A stretch of 64,000 nucleotides of DNA, taken from Serinicoccus chungangensis. Its GTDB lineage: Bacteria; Actinomycetota; Actinomycetes; Actinomycetales; Dermatophilaceae. Below the pieces are notes generated by a model that saw nothing but the letters and a program-made list of their open reading frames with translations, was not told where the DNA came from and ran no database searches. Shown piece after piece: positions 26,502 to 35,415 of the stretch; the first letter of the stretch is position 1; every line of letters begins with the position of its first letter. Location: positions 1,798,001-1,862,000 of the forward strand of contig NZ_CP040887.1 of the NCBI RefSeq assembly GCF_006337125.1, in the 5' to 3' direction. The translations under genes were made by a program, and so were the position numbers.

Positions 26502-28343
26502 TCAGCGGCGCTTCGGGTCGTCGGTGCCGTCGACGTCCTCGGCGTCCACCGCCTCCGCCTCGGCGGAGGACTGGTGGAACTCCTCGCCGTCGACCTTGAG
26601 CTCGACGACCTCCTCGCCCTGCTCGCGCAGCAGCTCGTGGCGCTCGCGGCGCCGGCGTCCCTGCTCGAGCGGGTCGGGCACGGGAGCAGCCGCGATGAGC
26701 CGCTGGGTGTAGTCCTGCTGCGGGTCCTCCATGATCTGCTGCCGCGGCCCGGCCTCGACGACCTTGCCGTTCTGGAGCACCACGACCTTGTGCGCCAGCA
26801 GGTCGATGACGGCGAGGTCGTGGCTGATGAAGAGGCAGGCGAAGCCGAACTGCTCCTGCAGGTCGGAGAAGATCTTGAGCACCCGGGCCTGGACGGACAC
26901 GTCCAGCGCAGAGGTGGGCTCGTCGGCCACGAGCAGCTCGGGGTCCAGGGTGAGGGCACGCGCCACGGAGATGCGCTGCCGCTGGCCGCCGGACACCTCG
27001 TGCGGGTAGCGGTTGTAGACCTCGCGCGGGAGCTGCACGGCGTCCAGCAGCTCGTAGACCTTGTCCTCGCGGGACTTGCGGTTGCCCACCTTGTGCACGA
27101 CGAGCGGCTCGGCGATGCACTCCCCGATCGGCAGCCGCGGATTGAGCGAGGCGGCCGGGTCCTGGAAGATCACGCCGATCCGCTTGCGGAGGGGCTTGAG
27201 GTCGCGCCGCTTCATCCCGGTGATGTTCTGGCCCAGCAGCTGGAACTCGCCCGAGGCGGCCGGGATGAGCCCCAGGGCACAGCGCCCGATGGTGCTCTTG
27301 CCTGAGCCGGACTCACCGACGAGCCCGACGATCTCGCCCTGGCGCACGTCGAAGCTGACGTCGTCCACGGCACGGAACGGCGCCTTGCCGAGCCGTTGGT
27401 ACTCGATGACGAGGTTCTTCAGCTCGATGGCCAGGGGCGCGTCGGCGTCGACGTCCTCAGTGACGCTGATGCCCATCTGGCCTCGGCCGTAGCCCATCCG
27501 GGGCACCGAGCCGAGCAGCATCCTGGTGTAGTCGTGCTTCGGGTGCAGCAGCACCTCCTCCACCGTGCCGCGCTCGACGATCTCACCCTTGAACATCACG
27601 GCCACCCGGTCGGCCATGTCGGCGACCACGCCCATGTTGTGCGTGATGAGCAGGATGCCGGTGTTGAGCTTGTCCTTGAGCGAGCGGAGCAGGTCCAGGA
27701 TGTCGGCCTGCACGGTGACGTCCAGGGCCGTGGTCGGTTCGTCAGCGATGATGACCTTGGGGTCGCAGCTGATGGCGATGGCGATGACCACCCGCTGCCG
27801 CTGGCCCCCGGAAAGCTCGTGCGGGTACTTCTTCATCTGCCGCTCGGGCTCGGGGATGCCCACCATCCCCAGCAACTCGATGGCCCGCTTCCAGGCCGAG
27901 GCGCCGCGGGCCACTCCGTGCAACTCCATCGATTCTACCACCTGGGTGCCGACGGTCAGGACCGGGTTCAGCGCGGTCATCGGCTCCTGGAAGACCATGG
28001 CGACATCGTTGCCGCGCAGGCGGCGCATGCTCGACTCCTTGAGCCGGCCCACCTCCTTGCCGGCGACGTCCACCTGGCCGCTGATGGTGGCGTTGCGCGG
28101 CAAGAGCCGCATCGCGGTCATCGAGGTGACCGACTTGCCCGAGCCGGACTCGCCGACCAGGGCCACGACCTCGCCGGGGCGCACCTTGAGGTCGACGCCC
28201 TTCACGGCATGCACGCTGCCGAACTCGGTCGTGAACCGCACGTCGACGTCGCTGAAGCCGAGGACGACCTCCTCGTCACCCGTGGGGGTGCCGGAGCCGG
28301 TGTAGACCGGCTGCCCGGAGTCACTCTGTGTTGTCGTCGTCAT
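26502..28343 (-). CDS. Oligopeptide/dipeptide ABC transporter, fused double ATPase
   Basis: A 613-residue fusion of the two ATPases (DppD- and DppF-like) that energise peptide import. The first domain has VGESGSGKSVTSM, LSGGQRQ and ADEPTTALDVT. The second (from about residue 300) has VGESGSGKSTIGRC, VSGGQRQ and ADEPTSALDVS, and includes the GxIFQDPAASLNPR Q-loop typical of DppF. An acidic tail of about 60 residues follows. It overlaps the OppC gene stop by 1 nt (TGATG). It is followed directly by fmt. Confidence 0.92.
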   Translation of the reverse strand: MTTTTQSDSGQPVYTGSGTPTGDEEVVLGFSDVDVRFTTEFGSVHAVKGVDLKVRPGEVVALVGESGSGKSVTSMTAMRLLPRNATISGQVDVAGKEVGRLKESSMRRLRGNDVAMVFQEPMTALNPVLTVGTQVVESMELHGVARGASAWKRAIELLGMVGIPEPERQMKKYPHELSGGQRQRVVIAIAISCDPKVIIADEPTTALDVTVQADILDLLRSLKDKLNTGILLITHNMGVVADMADRVAVMFKGEIVERGTVEEVLLHPKHDYTRMLLGSVPRMGYGRGQMGISVTEDVDADAPLAIELKNLVIEYQRLGKAPFRAVDDVSFDVRQGEIVGLVGESGSGKSTIGRCALGLIPAASGEFQLLGQNITGMKRRDLKPLRKRIGVIFQDPAASLNPRLPIGECIAEPLVVHKVGNRKSREDKVYELLDAVQLPREVYNRYPHEVSGGQRQRISVARALTLDPELLVADEPTSALDVSVQARVLKIFSDLQEQFGFACLFISHDLAVIDLLAHKVVVLQNGKVVEAGPRQQIMEDPQQDYTQRLIAAAPVPDPLEQGRRRRERHELLREQGEEVVELKVDGEEFHQSSAEAEAVDAEDVDGTDDPKRR

Positions 28344-29335
28344 CAGTCGGCCGTCCTGTTCTGCCGGGGGTCGAAGGCGTCGCGCAGGCCGTCACCGAGG
28401 AAGTTCACGGACAAGGCGATCGCCAGGATCATGAGGCCGGGCCACCAGAAGAGCCACGGCCGGGTGAGGAAGGCGTTCTGGTAGGTCGAGATCAGCAGCC
28501 CGAGCGAGGTGTCCGGCGCCTGCACCCCGTAGCCGAGGAAGGACAGTGCGGACTCGAGCAGGATCGTCGCCGCGATCGCCAGCGTGGCGCTGACGATGAT
28601 GGTGCCGACGGTGTTGGGCAGGATGTGCTTGAAGATGATCCGCCACGGGCCGGTGCCGATCGCCTCGGCGGCGGTGACGAACTCGCGCTCCCTCAGGGAG
28701 AGGACCTCGCCGCGCACCAGGCGCGCCAGGCCGGTCCAGGTGAGCAGGCTGAGCATGAGCGCCAGCCACCAGATGCCCTCGGCCATCTTGCCCACCACCG
28801 CGGCCAGGACCAGCAGGGGGATGATGATGAACAGGTCGGTGACCCGCATGAGGATGGCCTCGACCCACCCCCGGAAGAAGCCGGCGACCGCCCCGATGAT
28901 CGTCCCGATGATGGTCGACAGCAGCCCGACGGCGAACGCCACGATGAGCGAGCGCTGGGTGCCGCGCATGGTGAGGGCGAAGTAGTCCTTGCCGATGGTG
29001 TCCTGCCCGAAGGGGTGCTCGCCGATCTGGAAGGGCCACAGCTGCATCGTGGGCCGCCCGCCGTCGACCGTGGCCCCCGCGTCGTAGAAGGTCTTGTCCC
29101 ACCAGTTCGGGATGATGCCGTAACCGATGGAGGTGAAGGCCATGACGGTGACGAAGACCAGCACGAAGAGCGAGACCATGGCGCCCTTGTGGCGGAAGAA
29201 CCGGCGCACGACCAGCCGTCCCTGGGAGTAGGACTTCTGGCTCAGGTCGATCGGCTTCTCGACCGAGTAGGCCTCCTCCACCGGGCTGGCGACCGGGGTG
29301 GGGTCCGGCTCGTCCGGGCGCTTGCTGTCGGTCAT
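28343..29335 (-). CDS. oppC: Oligopeptide/dipeptide ABC transporter permease (OppC/DppC)
   Basis: A 330-residue permease: Pro/Glu-rich N-terminal cytoplasmic tail (1-45), a first helix (SLFVLVFVTVMAF), an external loop with HPFGQDTIGKDYFALTMRG, then five helices. The ATPase-docking EAA loop is EFVTAAEAIGTGPWRIIFKHILPN in context (about 235-258). ESALSFLGYGVQAPDTSLG near the C-terminus is a family marker. It lies between oppB and the double ATPase. Confidence 0.92.
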   Translation of the reverse strand: MTDSKRPDEPDPTPVASPVEEAYSVEKPIDLSQKSYSQGRLVVRRFFRHKGAMVSLFVLVFVTVMAFTSIGYGIIPNWWDKTFYDAGATVDGGRPTMQLWPFQIGEHPFGQDTIGKDYFALTMRGTQRSLIVAFAVGLLSTIIGTIIGAVAGFFRGWVEAILMRVTDLFIIIPLLVLAAVVGKMAEGIWWLALMLSLLTWTGLARLVRGEVLSLREREFVTAAEAIGTGPWRIIFKHILPNTVGTIIVSATLAIAATILLESALSFLGYGVQAPDTSLGLLISTYQNAFLTRPWLFWWPGLMILAIALSVNFLGDGLRDAFDPRQNRTAD

Positions 29336-29399
29336 CGAACGATCCTCAGGTCGGTGGAAAGGGTCGGGAGGGTAGCCGCTGCCAGCGACCGGCTGCGGC

Positions 29400-30932
29400 T
29401 CACCGCCGGATCCGCGGGTCGAGGGACGCGTAGGCGATGTCGGCCAACATGTTCATCATCACCGCGGCGCCGCCCGCGACGAGGTAGTAGGCCATCACCG
29501 GGTTGGGGTCGACCGTGTCGAGGCCCAGCCGGAACATCGCGCCGAGCCCGCGCCAGCCGAAGATCGTCTCGGTGATGACCGCGCCACCCAGGAGGGCGGC
29601 GAAGTCGAAGGCCACGATGGTCGTGATGGGGATGAGCGCGTTGCGCAGGGCGTGCTTGGTGAACACGACCCGGTCCGAGAGGCCCTTGGAGCGCGCGGTG
29701 CGGATGTAGTCCTGGTTGATGGTCTCCAGCATGGAGCCGCGGGTGTAGCGGCTGTAGGAGGCGATGGAGATCAGGGTCAGCACGATGGTGGGGAGCACGA
29801 GCTGTACCCCCCAGTTGAAGATGCTCTCCCAGAAGTCACCGGTGAACCGCTCGGGGATGATGCGGTTCTCCCCGATGGTGCTGACCGGGCGGTTGCCAGC
29901 CAGCTCGAGGAACCCGGCCCACCCCCGCAGGAGGCGGTCCATGAAGATGAGGAACGCCATCCCCAACGCGGTGCCCACGCTGACGACCATCGCGGTGCGC
30001 CGCTCGTAACCGCCCATGACCCAGCCGACGGCAGCCCCCACGAGCACGGTGACGCCGACGAGCGCGAGGATCACCCACCAGTTGGCCGGGTCCTCCAGGA
30101 CCGGGCCGAGGACGACGTACGACACCAGCCCCAGGCCGATGGTGACGAGCCCGGCATACAGGATCTTGCGGTTGGCCAGGCCGACCGTCATGACGAGCAT
30201 GAAGCCGAGTGCGCCCAGGGCACCGACGAGGATGAGCGGCAGCCCGAGCGCGGGCTGGACCCACCAGTTCACCTGGTCGAAGGCGAAGACGAAGCCGAAG
30301 ACCACCACGAAGGTGATGAGCCCCGTCACCAACTGCCGGCGCAGCCCTCCCCCGAGCAGTGACGCCAGCGCGAGGGCGAAGAGCAGCGCGACCACGGCTG
30401 TCGCGGTGGTGGAGACCGCCGGGTCGGCGATCCAGTTGTTGAACCGGATGGCGCCGAAGTCCTTGAGGAGCACGGCAGCCCAGAAGACCGGTAGCGAGTA
30501 GAAGAGGAAGGCGCTGAAGGTGATGACGTAGTCGAACCCGGAGTACTGCCGGATGGCCGAGAGGACGCCCAGGGCCACACCGATGAAGATGGCCAGGAAG
30601 GTGGCGACGGTCACCAGCCGGAGGCTGGCGCCGGCCGAGGCGAGCAGCAGGGCGTTGACGTCGGACCCGTCCCGGGTCTCGCCCAGGTCGCACTGCAGCA
30701 CGAAGCACTTGCTCACGCCGGTCAGCCACCCCAGGTAGCGCTGCCACCACGGGAGGTCCAGGCCCATGTTGTCGATGCGCGCCTGCATGAGCTGCTCGCG
30801 GTTCTCGGCCCGGGACTCGCGCAGGTCCTGCAGCGGGTCGGCCGAGTTGATCGTCAGGACGTACATCAGCACGGAGCCCAGGAACAGGATCAGCGTCGAG
30901 ATCGCGATCCTGCGGAGGATGAATTGGAGCAC
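29400..30932 (-). CDS. oppB: Oligopeptide/dipeptide ABC transporter permease (OppB/DppB) with extra membrane block
   Basis: A 510-residue permease, about 180-200 longer than normal DppB. The N-terminus (MLQFILRRIAIST), SIRxY-type loop (LSAIRQYSGFDYVITF) and the whole C-terminal core (SRYTRGSMLETINQDYIR, KHALRNALIPITTI, ETIFGWRGLG, LDPRIRR) are canonical. Between about residues 170 and 345 an insertion carries roughly five to six extra hydrophobic segments (such as LVTGLITFVVVFGFVFAFD and WVILALVGVTVLVGAAVG). The start GTG 30932 has only a weak AAAGG 11 nt upstream. The added block may be a lineage-specific feature. Confidence 0.88.
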   Translation of the reverse strand: MLQFILRRIAISTLILFLGSVLMYVLTINSADPLQDLRESRAENREQLMQARIDNMGLDLPWWQRYLGWLTGVSKCFVLQCDLGETRDGSDVNALLLASAGASLRLVTVATFLAIFIGVALGVLSAIRQYSGFDYVITFSAFLFYSLPVFWAAVLLKDFGAIRFNNWIADPAVSTTATAVVALLFALALASLLGGGLRRQLVTGLITFVVVFGFVFAFDQVNWWVQPALGLPLILVGALGALGFMLVMTVGLANRKILYAGLVTIGLGLVSYVVLGPVLEDPANWWVILALVGVTVLVGAAVGWVMGGYERRTAMVVSVGTALGMAFLIFMDRLLRGWAGFLELAGNRPVSTIGENRIIPERFTGDFWESIFNWGVQLVLPTIVLTLISIASYSRYTRGSMLETINQDYIRTARSKGLSDRVVFTKHALRNALIPITTIVAFDFAALLGGAVITETIFGWRGLGAMFRLGLDTVDPNPVMAYYLVAGGAAVMMNMLADIAYASLDPRIRR

Positions 30933-30986
30933 GGGGTTTCAACCTTTGCGGTGAGGGTCCACGGCGGTGTGACGGACTGCCCGCAG

Positions 30987-30992
30987 ACTCTA
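30987..30992 (-). promoter_or_regulatory. candidate -10 element for oppB
   Basis: TAGAGT on the minus strand about 55 nt before the oppB start, in the 246-bp oppA-oppB gap. No -35 is recognised. It could give oppBC-DF a promoter separate from oppA. Confidence 0.25.
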
Positions 30993-31094
30993 ACCCCTGA
31001 CGCTGAGTCGGGGCTACGGCAACCTGGGGTGCGTGTCGCGGGTCGGCTGCCCTGGGTGCGAGTGACGGGACCCGGGGCAGGGTCGGGACATGCC

Positions 31095-31127
31095 AGGGGC
31101 GGGAGGGCATGATGCCCTCCCGCCCCT
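31095..31127 (-). terminator. strong hairpin between oppA and oppB
   Basis: A perfect 16-bp inverted repeat (31095-31110 and 31112-31127, single central base) starts 52 bp after the oppA stop. The stem is very GC-rich and would end or weaken transcription after oppA, so that the binding protein is made in excess over the permeases. There is no T-tract. The rest of the gap (30993-31094) shows nothing else recognisable. Confidence 0.7.
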
Positions 31128-31178
31128 CAGCGTGGCGGTCGACGGTACAAGGCGGTGCTCACCGTGACCTGGGGCGTG

Positions 31179-33050
31179 TCAGCTGGCGCGCACCCACTGG
31201 TCGGCGTTCCAGGAGACACCCGTCTGGACCGAGGTCGGCCGGACGTTCTCCAGGGTGCTGTCGTAGCCGACGATGCCGGGGTGGGTGAACAGTGGGATGC
31301 CGTAGAGCTCGTCCCACAGCGCCTTCTCGATGACCTTCAGCTGCTCCATGTGGACCTGGGGGTCGACCGACGTGGCCAGGGTGTCCCAGGCCTGGTCGAC
31401 CTCCTCGTTGGAGAAGCCACCGAAGTTCTGCGAGCCACCGGTAGAGTAGATCGGCTCGCCCGAGGCGATCTGGCCCGAGCCGGCCCACGCGAACAGCGCG
31501 ACCTCCCAGTCACCCTGCTCCAGCGTGCCGCCGGCCTCGAAGAAGTCCGGGTTGCCGGCGTCGACGATCTCGAAGCCCGCCTCGTCGCACGAGGACTTGA
31601 TCTGGGCGACCTCCTCGGTGCGCCGCTGGTTGGGCGCCGAGTAGCCGATGCGCACCTCCACGGGAGTCTCCACGCCGGCCTCCTCGAGCTTGGCCGCGGC
31701 ACCCTCGATGTCGACCTCGTCGTAGCGCCCGTCGTAGGACGCGTCCACGAGCTCCTGGTAGTCCTCCTGGAAGGGGAACTTCTCGCGGGCGTTGAGGACG
31801 ACCGCGTTCTCGTCGATCGGCTTGATGAGGTTGTCGATGATGTTCTGCCGCGGGACGCACATGGCGAACGCCTCACGGGCGGCCAGGCCACCGTTCTCGT
31901 CGTTGAAGACCGAGTCCTCGGCGAAGTTGAAGTCCAGGTGCTCCCAGGTCATCTGCTGGTTGCTCTCGACCGCGACCATGTCGCCCATGCCCTCGAGCTG
32001 CTGGCGGGTGTCCACGGTGGCCTGCGGCTCGATGACGTTGATGTCGCCGTTCTGCAGGGCCTGGACGTGGGTCTCCGGGGCCGCGAACTTGAACACCAGG
32101 TTGCCGGTCGCCGGCGCCGGGCCGAAGAAGTTCTCGTTGGGGACGAGGGCGAGCTGGTTGCCGCTCTCCCACGCCGCACCCTCCAGGGTATAGGGCCCGG
32201 AGGACGGCACCAGCGCCTCGTCCTCGACCTGGTAGTTCGGGAAGAGCCAGCCGGTGTTCCAGAACTCGGAGACCTGCGAGACGGTCTCGGCGTCGCCGTC
32301 GAGGATCGCCTGGGCGAGCTCGTCCGGCTCCAGCCCGGCCTGCTCGGCCGCGACGTGCGCCGGCAGCGGGGCCGACACGGCGATCTCCCAGTCCGGGTAG
32401 GGCTCGGGGTAGACGACCGTGAACTCCTTGGAGCCGGGCTCGGTCTCCAGGCCCTCGGTGGCGTAGGTCGACCAGGTCGAGACCGGGTCGAAGCCGAGCT
32501 CCTCCGCGCCACCCATGGACTCGGGGTTGGTCGAGGCCCAGTCGAGCAGGAAGTCGTTGGAGGTGATCGGGGTGCCGTCGGACCACACCGCGTCGTCGGA
32601 GATGGTGTACTCGACGGTCAGCGGGTCCTCGGAGGTCTGCTCGTAGGACCCGAACCACTCGTTGGGGTAGATCGTGCCGTCGGTGCCCCAGTACCAGAAG
32701 CCGGACTGCAGCTGGTTGTTGACGACCGCGTTGTAGGTCGAGTTCGTCGCCGCGGTGTTGCCGTTGTAGGCGTTGTACTCCTCGGCACCGCTGGAGAAGG
32801 ACACCGTGTCGTCGTTGGTGGTGATGTCACCCAGGTCGGCTCGGGCCGTGGAAGCAGTCTGACCACCGTCGCCCTCGCCGGACTCCTCCGAGCCCTCGCC
32901 GGAGTCACCGGTCTCCCCGGACATGTCCTCCTCGCTGCCGCCGCCCTCGGCCGCGGTGTCGTTGTCGTCCGACCCGGAGTCGGACGTGCAGCCGGCCAGT
33001 GCCAGGGCACCGGCGGCCACGACGGCCATGGTCGCGCGCCTGATCTTCAA
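31179..33050 (-). CDS. oppA: Oligopeptide/dipeptide ABC transporter substrate-binding lipoprotein
   Basis: A 623-residue family 5 (SBP_bac_5) extracellular peptide-binding lipoprotein. The TTG at 33050 is chosen because AGGAGGAAC lies just upstream and the product then opens with a lipoprotein signal (MAVVAAGALALAGC). An acidic Ser/Asp/Glu/Gly linker (about 18-60) leads into the binding domain. Family stretches include ISDDAVWSDGTPITSNDFL, GPYTLEGAAWESG and QNGDINVIEP. It is followed by a strong hairpin and then the permease genes. Ligand range cannot be read from sequence. Confidence 0.92.
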   Translation of the reverse strand: MKIRRATMAVVAAGALALAGCTSDSGSDDNDTAAEGGGSEEDMSGETGDSGEGSEESGEGDGGQTASTARADLGDITTNDDTVSFSSGAEEYNAYNGNTAATNSTYNAVVNNQLQSGFWYWGTDGTIYPNEWFGSYEQTSEDPLTVEYTISDDAVWSDGTPITSNDFLLDWASTNPESMGGAEELGFDPVSTWSTYATEGLETEPGSKEFTVVYPEPYPDWEIAVSAPLPAHVAAEQAGLEPDELAQAILDGDAETVSQVSEFWNTGWLFPNYQVEDEALVPSSGPYTLEGAAWESGNQLALVPNENFFGPAPATGNLVFKFAAPETHVQALQNGDINVIEPQATVDTRQQLEGMGDMVAVESNQQMTWEHLDFNFAEDSVFNDENGGLAAREAFAMCVPRQNIIDNLIKPIDENAVVLNAREKFPFQEDYQELVDASYDGRYDEVDIEGAAAKLEEAGVETPVEVRIGYSAPNQRRTEEVAQIKSSCDEAGFEIVDAGNPDFFEAGGTLEQGDWEVALFAWAGSGQIASGEPIYSTGGSQNFGGFSNEEVDQAWDTLATSVDPQVHMEQLKVIEKALWDELYGIPLFTHPGIVGYDSTLENVRPTSVQTGVSWNADQWVRAS

Positions 33051-33207
33051 TGTTCCTCCTAGTGAATGGGCGTCTCGCGGGGGCGGGCCGTGGTGGCCCA
33101 CCGCATGCTCTGGCGACGCACCGGGGGGTTGCAGATGAAACTTAGGCATGCGTGCGTGCCCGACGCCACCACCGTGCCCACACGGTGACGCGATCGTTAC
33201 CCTTTTG

Positions 33208-33236
33208 AGACTTCCGTAGAACTGACGTCACGTCAA
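33208..33236 (-). promoter_or_regulatory. candidate oppA promoter with TGACGTCA palindrome
   Basis: In the 246-bp gap between the true priA end and oppA, the minus strand has TTGACG (33236-33231), a 17-nt spacer and AAGTCT (33213-33208). The spacer contains the perfect 8-bp palindrome TGACGTCA (33223-33230), a possible operator. The leader to the TTG start would be about 150 nt. The -10 is a poor match. Confidence 0.35.
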
Positions 33237-33296
33237 GTGCCCAGGTCGGTCCGCGGCGGGGTCGCGCGGCCCCGGTCAGGCGCGCCGACGGGCGCC

Positions 33297-35397
33297 TCAG
33301 GCCACCGAGTCGGGGTCGATCCGGATGCGCAGGACGTCCTGGGACTTGCGCGCGCTGCGGTCGGAGCGCACCGTCCGCACCGCCTCCGGCGCCCTCCCCC
33401 GGCCCTGGGTCAGGGTGGCCCTGACCTGCTGCCCCGGACCGGCCCCGGACGACGACCCGTCCCCTGTGGGCAGCGTCCCGAGCAGGTGCATCCCGGCCGC
33501 GACCAGCGCCCGGCCCGCCTGGTCGACGGCACCGGCCGGACCGGTGAGCTCCACGTGCCGCACGAGGGGCGGCAGCCCCAGCTCGGCGCTCGGACAGCTC
33601 CCGGGCCGCCAGCCAGGCCGGGTCCCAGCGCACCAGCGCCTCGACGGCCGGCACCGAGCCGTGCGGCGGGACACCGCACAGGACGACACCCACCTCCCGG
33701 CGTCGCCCTGGTGCCCCGGTCGGCGGTCGGGCCAGCGCCGCCGCCCCGCACCACCGGCGCAGCGCCTCCTGGGCGGCGTCCAGGGACGCCCGCTCCAGCA
33801 GCCGCCACCCGTCGAGGAGCACCACGGCGCCGTAGCCGCCCGGGCACCAGGGCTCGGCCCCGGGGGTGGCCACGACGAGGGCCGGGGCGTCACCGACCTC
33901 GTCCACGACGTGCTCGCCCCCCGAGGACACCACCCGGATGCCCGGGAAGGCGCGCCCCAGCTCCTCGGCCGTGCGCCGCTCCCCCACCCCGGTGGTGCGC
34001 CGGCGCAGCGAGCCGCACTCCTCGCACGGGTGCTCGGGGGCCAGCTCGGTCCCGCACCACCGGCAGGACGCCGGAGCGCGGCGGTCCCCGGCCCCCACCG
34101 GCCCGTGGCAGACGCCACACCGCAGCCGCGTCCGGCAGTCCTGGCAGGCCAGCCCGAGGACATACCCCTGCCGGGGGACCTGGACGAGGACGGGCCCCCG
34201 CTCGAGCCCGGCGCGCAGGGCACGCACGGCGACACCGGGCAGCCGCGCGGTCCGGGCGGCGGCGTCGCGCTCCTCCTGATGCCCCTCGCCCGCCACCACC
34301 ACCTGGGGCGCCCGCTCCCGCACCCGGGCGTGCTCGGCGGTCACCGGGGCGAGCGCGTCGTCCTGGACCCACCGCTGCACGACGACGCTGCGGGTGTAGC
34401 CGCCGAGCAGGATCCCCGCCCCCTCCGAGCGGGCCCGCAGGCGCAGGACCTCCCGGGTGTGGGGGTACGGAGCCCGAGGCTCCTGGTGCAGGTCGTCCCC
34501 CTCGTCCCAGCACACGACCAGCCCGAGCCGGCGCACCGGGGCGAAGGCACTGGCGCGGGTGCCCACGACCACGCTCGCGTGCCCGCGCAGCACGCGGAGG
34601 AAGGCGGCGTAGCGGGCCTCCGGGCCGAGGTCCGCCGTGAGCCGGACGACCTCGTCGGGGCCTACCGCCTGCGCGACCGCGCCCAGCACGCGGTCGACCT
34701 CGCGCCGGTCCGGGACGACGACCAGGGCACCCCGCCCGCCGAGGACGGTCTCGCGCACCGCGGCGGCGACCGTCCGCGGCCAGTCCCGCTCCGGCGGCTC
34801 CCCCGGCAGCGCCAACCAGGCGGCCCCCGGCGCCTGTCCCGACCGGAGGCGGCGCAGCAGCGCCGGGCCGGCGGGGTAGGCCTCCCACACCTGCTCGGAC
34901 GAGGGCTCCGCGGCAGCAGGGTCGGGTGCGCGCCGCCCGGGGGCGTCCGGCTGCGCCGGGACGGAGCGCTCGGCCCGGGCGTGCCGGGGCGGGACGGCGA
35001 GGCGCACGGTGTCGGCCAGGGTCCCGCCGTAGTGGTCGGCGACCGCGCGGGCCACGGCGAGCACCTCCGGGGTGAGCACCGGTTCGGGGCTGACGACCGT
35101 CCGCAGGGGGGCGAGGCGGCCGGAGTGCTCGGCCGTCGAGGTCCTGGACAGCAGGTAGCCGTCGTGGTCCCGGCCCGCGAAGCGCACGCGGACCCGGACC
35201 CCCGGTCGGGCGGCCTCCGCGAGCTCCGCGGGGACGGCGTACTCGAACGGCCGGTCGAGGTGGGCCAACGGGGTGTCGACGAGCACGGTGGCGACCGGGT
35301 CCTCCGCCGCCAGCGGCACGTCGGACGCGGGTGCGCGCGTCCGTCGACGGGGGGCGGCGGACGTGGGCGGGGGGACCAGCTCGAGCTGCTCGCTCAT
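33297..35397 (-). CDS. priA: Primosomal protein N' (PriA), frameshifted near the C-terminus
   Basis: Replication-restart protein, about 700 residues if one frameshift near 33584-33589 is repaired. As read, the frame runs off into Arg/Ala-rich sequence after AARELSER and stops far downstream at 33142. The expected continuation (AELGLPPLVRHVEL, ending DVLRIRIDPDSVA at 33297) lies in another frame. Adding two bases (GCGCC to GCGCGCC) joins them exactly. The N-terminal DNA-binding domain and all eight zinc cysteines (CQDC, CGVC, CRWC, CEEC) are intact. There is no Walker A and the DEAH box is replaced by CWDEGDDLHQEP, as is known for actinobacterial PriA. The cause may be a sequence error or a real mutation. 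Confidence 0.85.
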
Positions 35398-35415
35398 GGC
35401 GCCCTCCCCGGCCCC

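Noticed and set aside
33142..33296. Apparent 3' extension of priA down to 33142
   Set aside because: Residues after the frameshift are Arg/Ala/Gly-rich noise and run through the oppA promoter region; the real C-terminus ends at 33297 in another frame.
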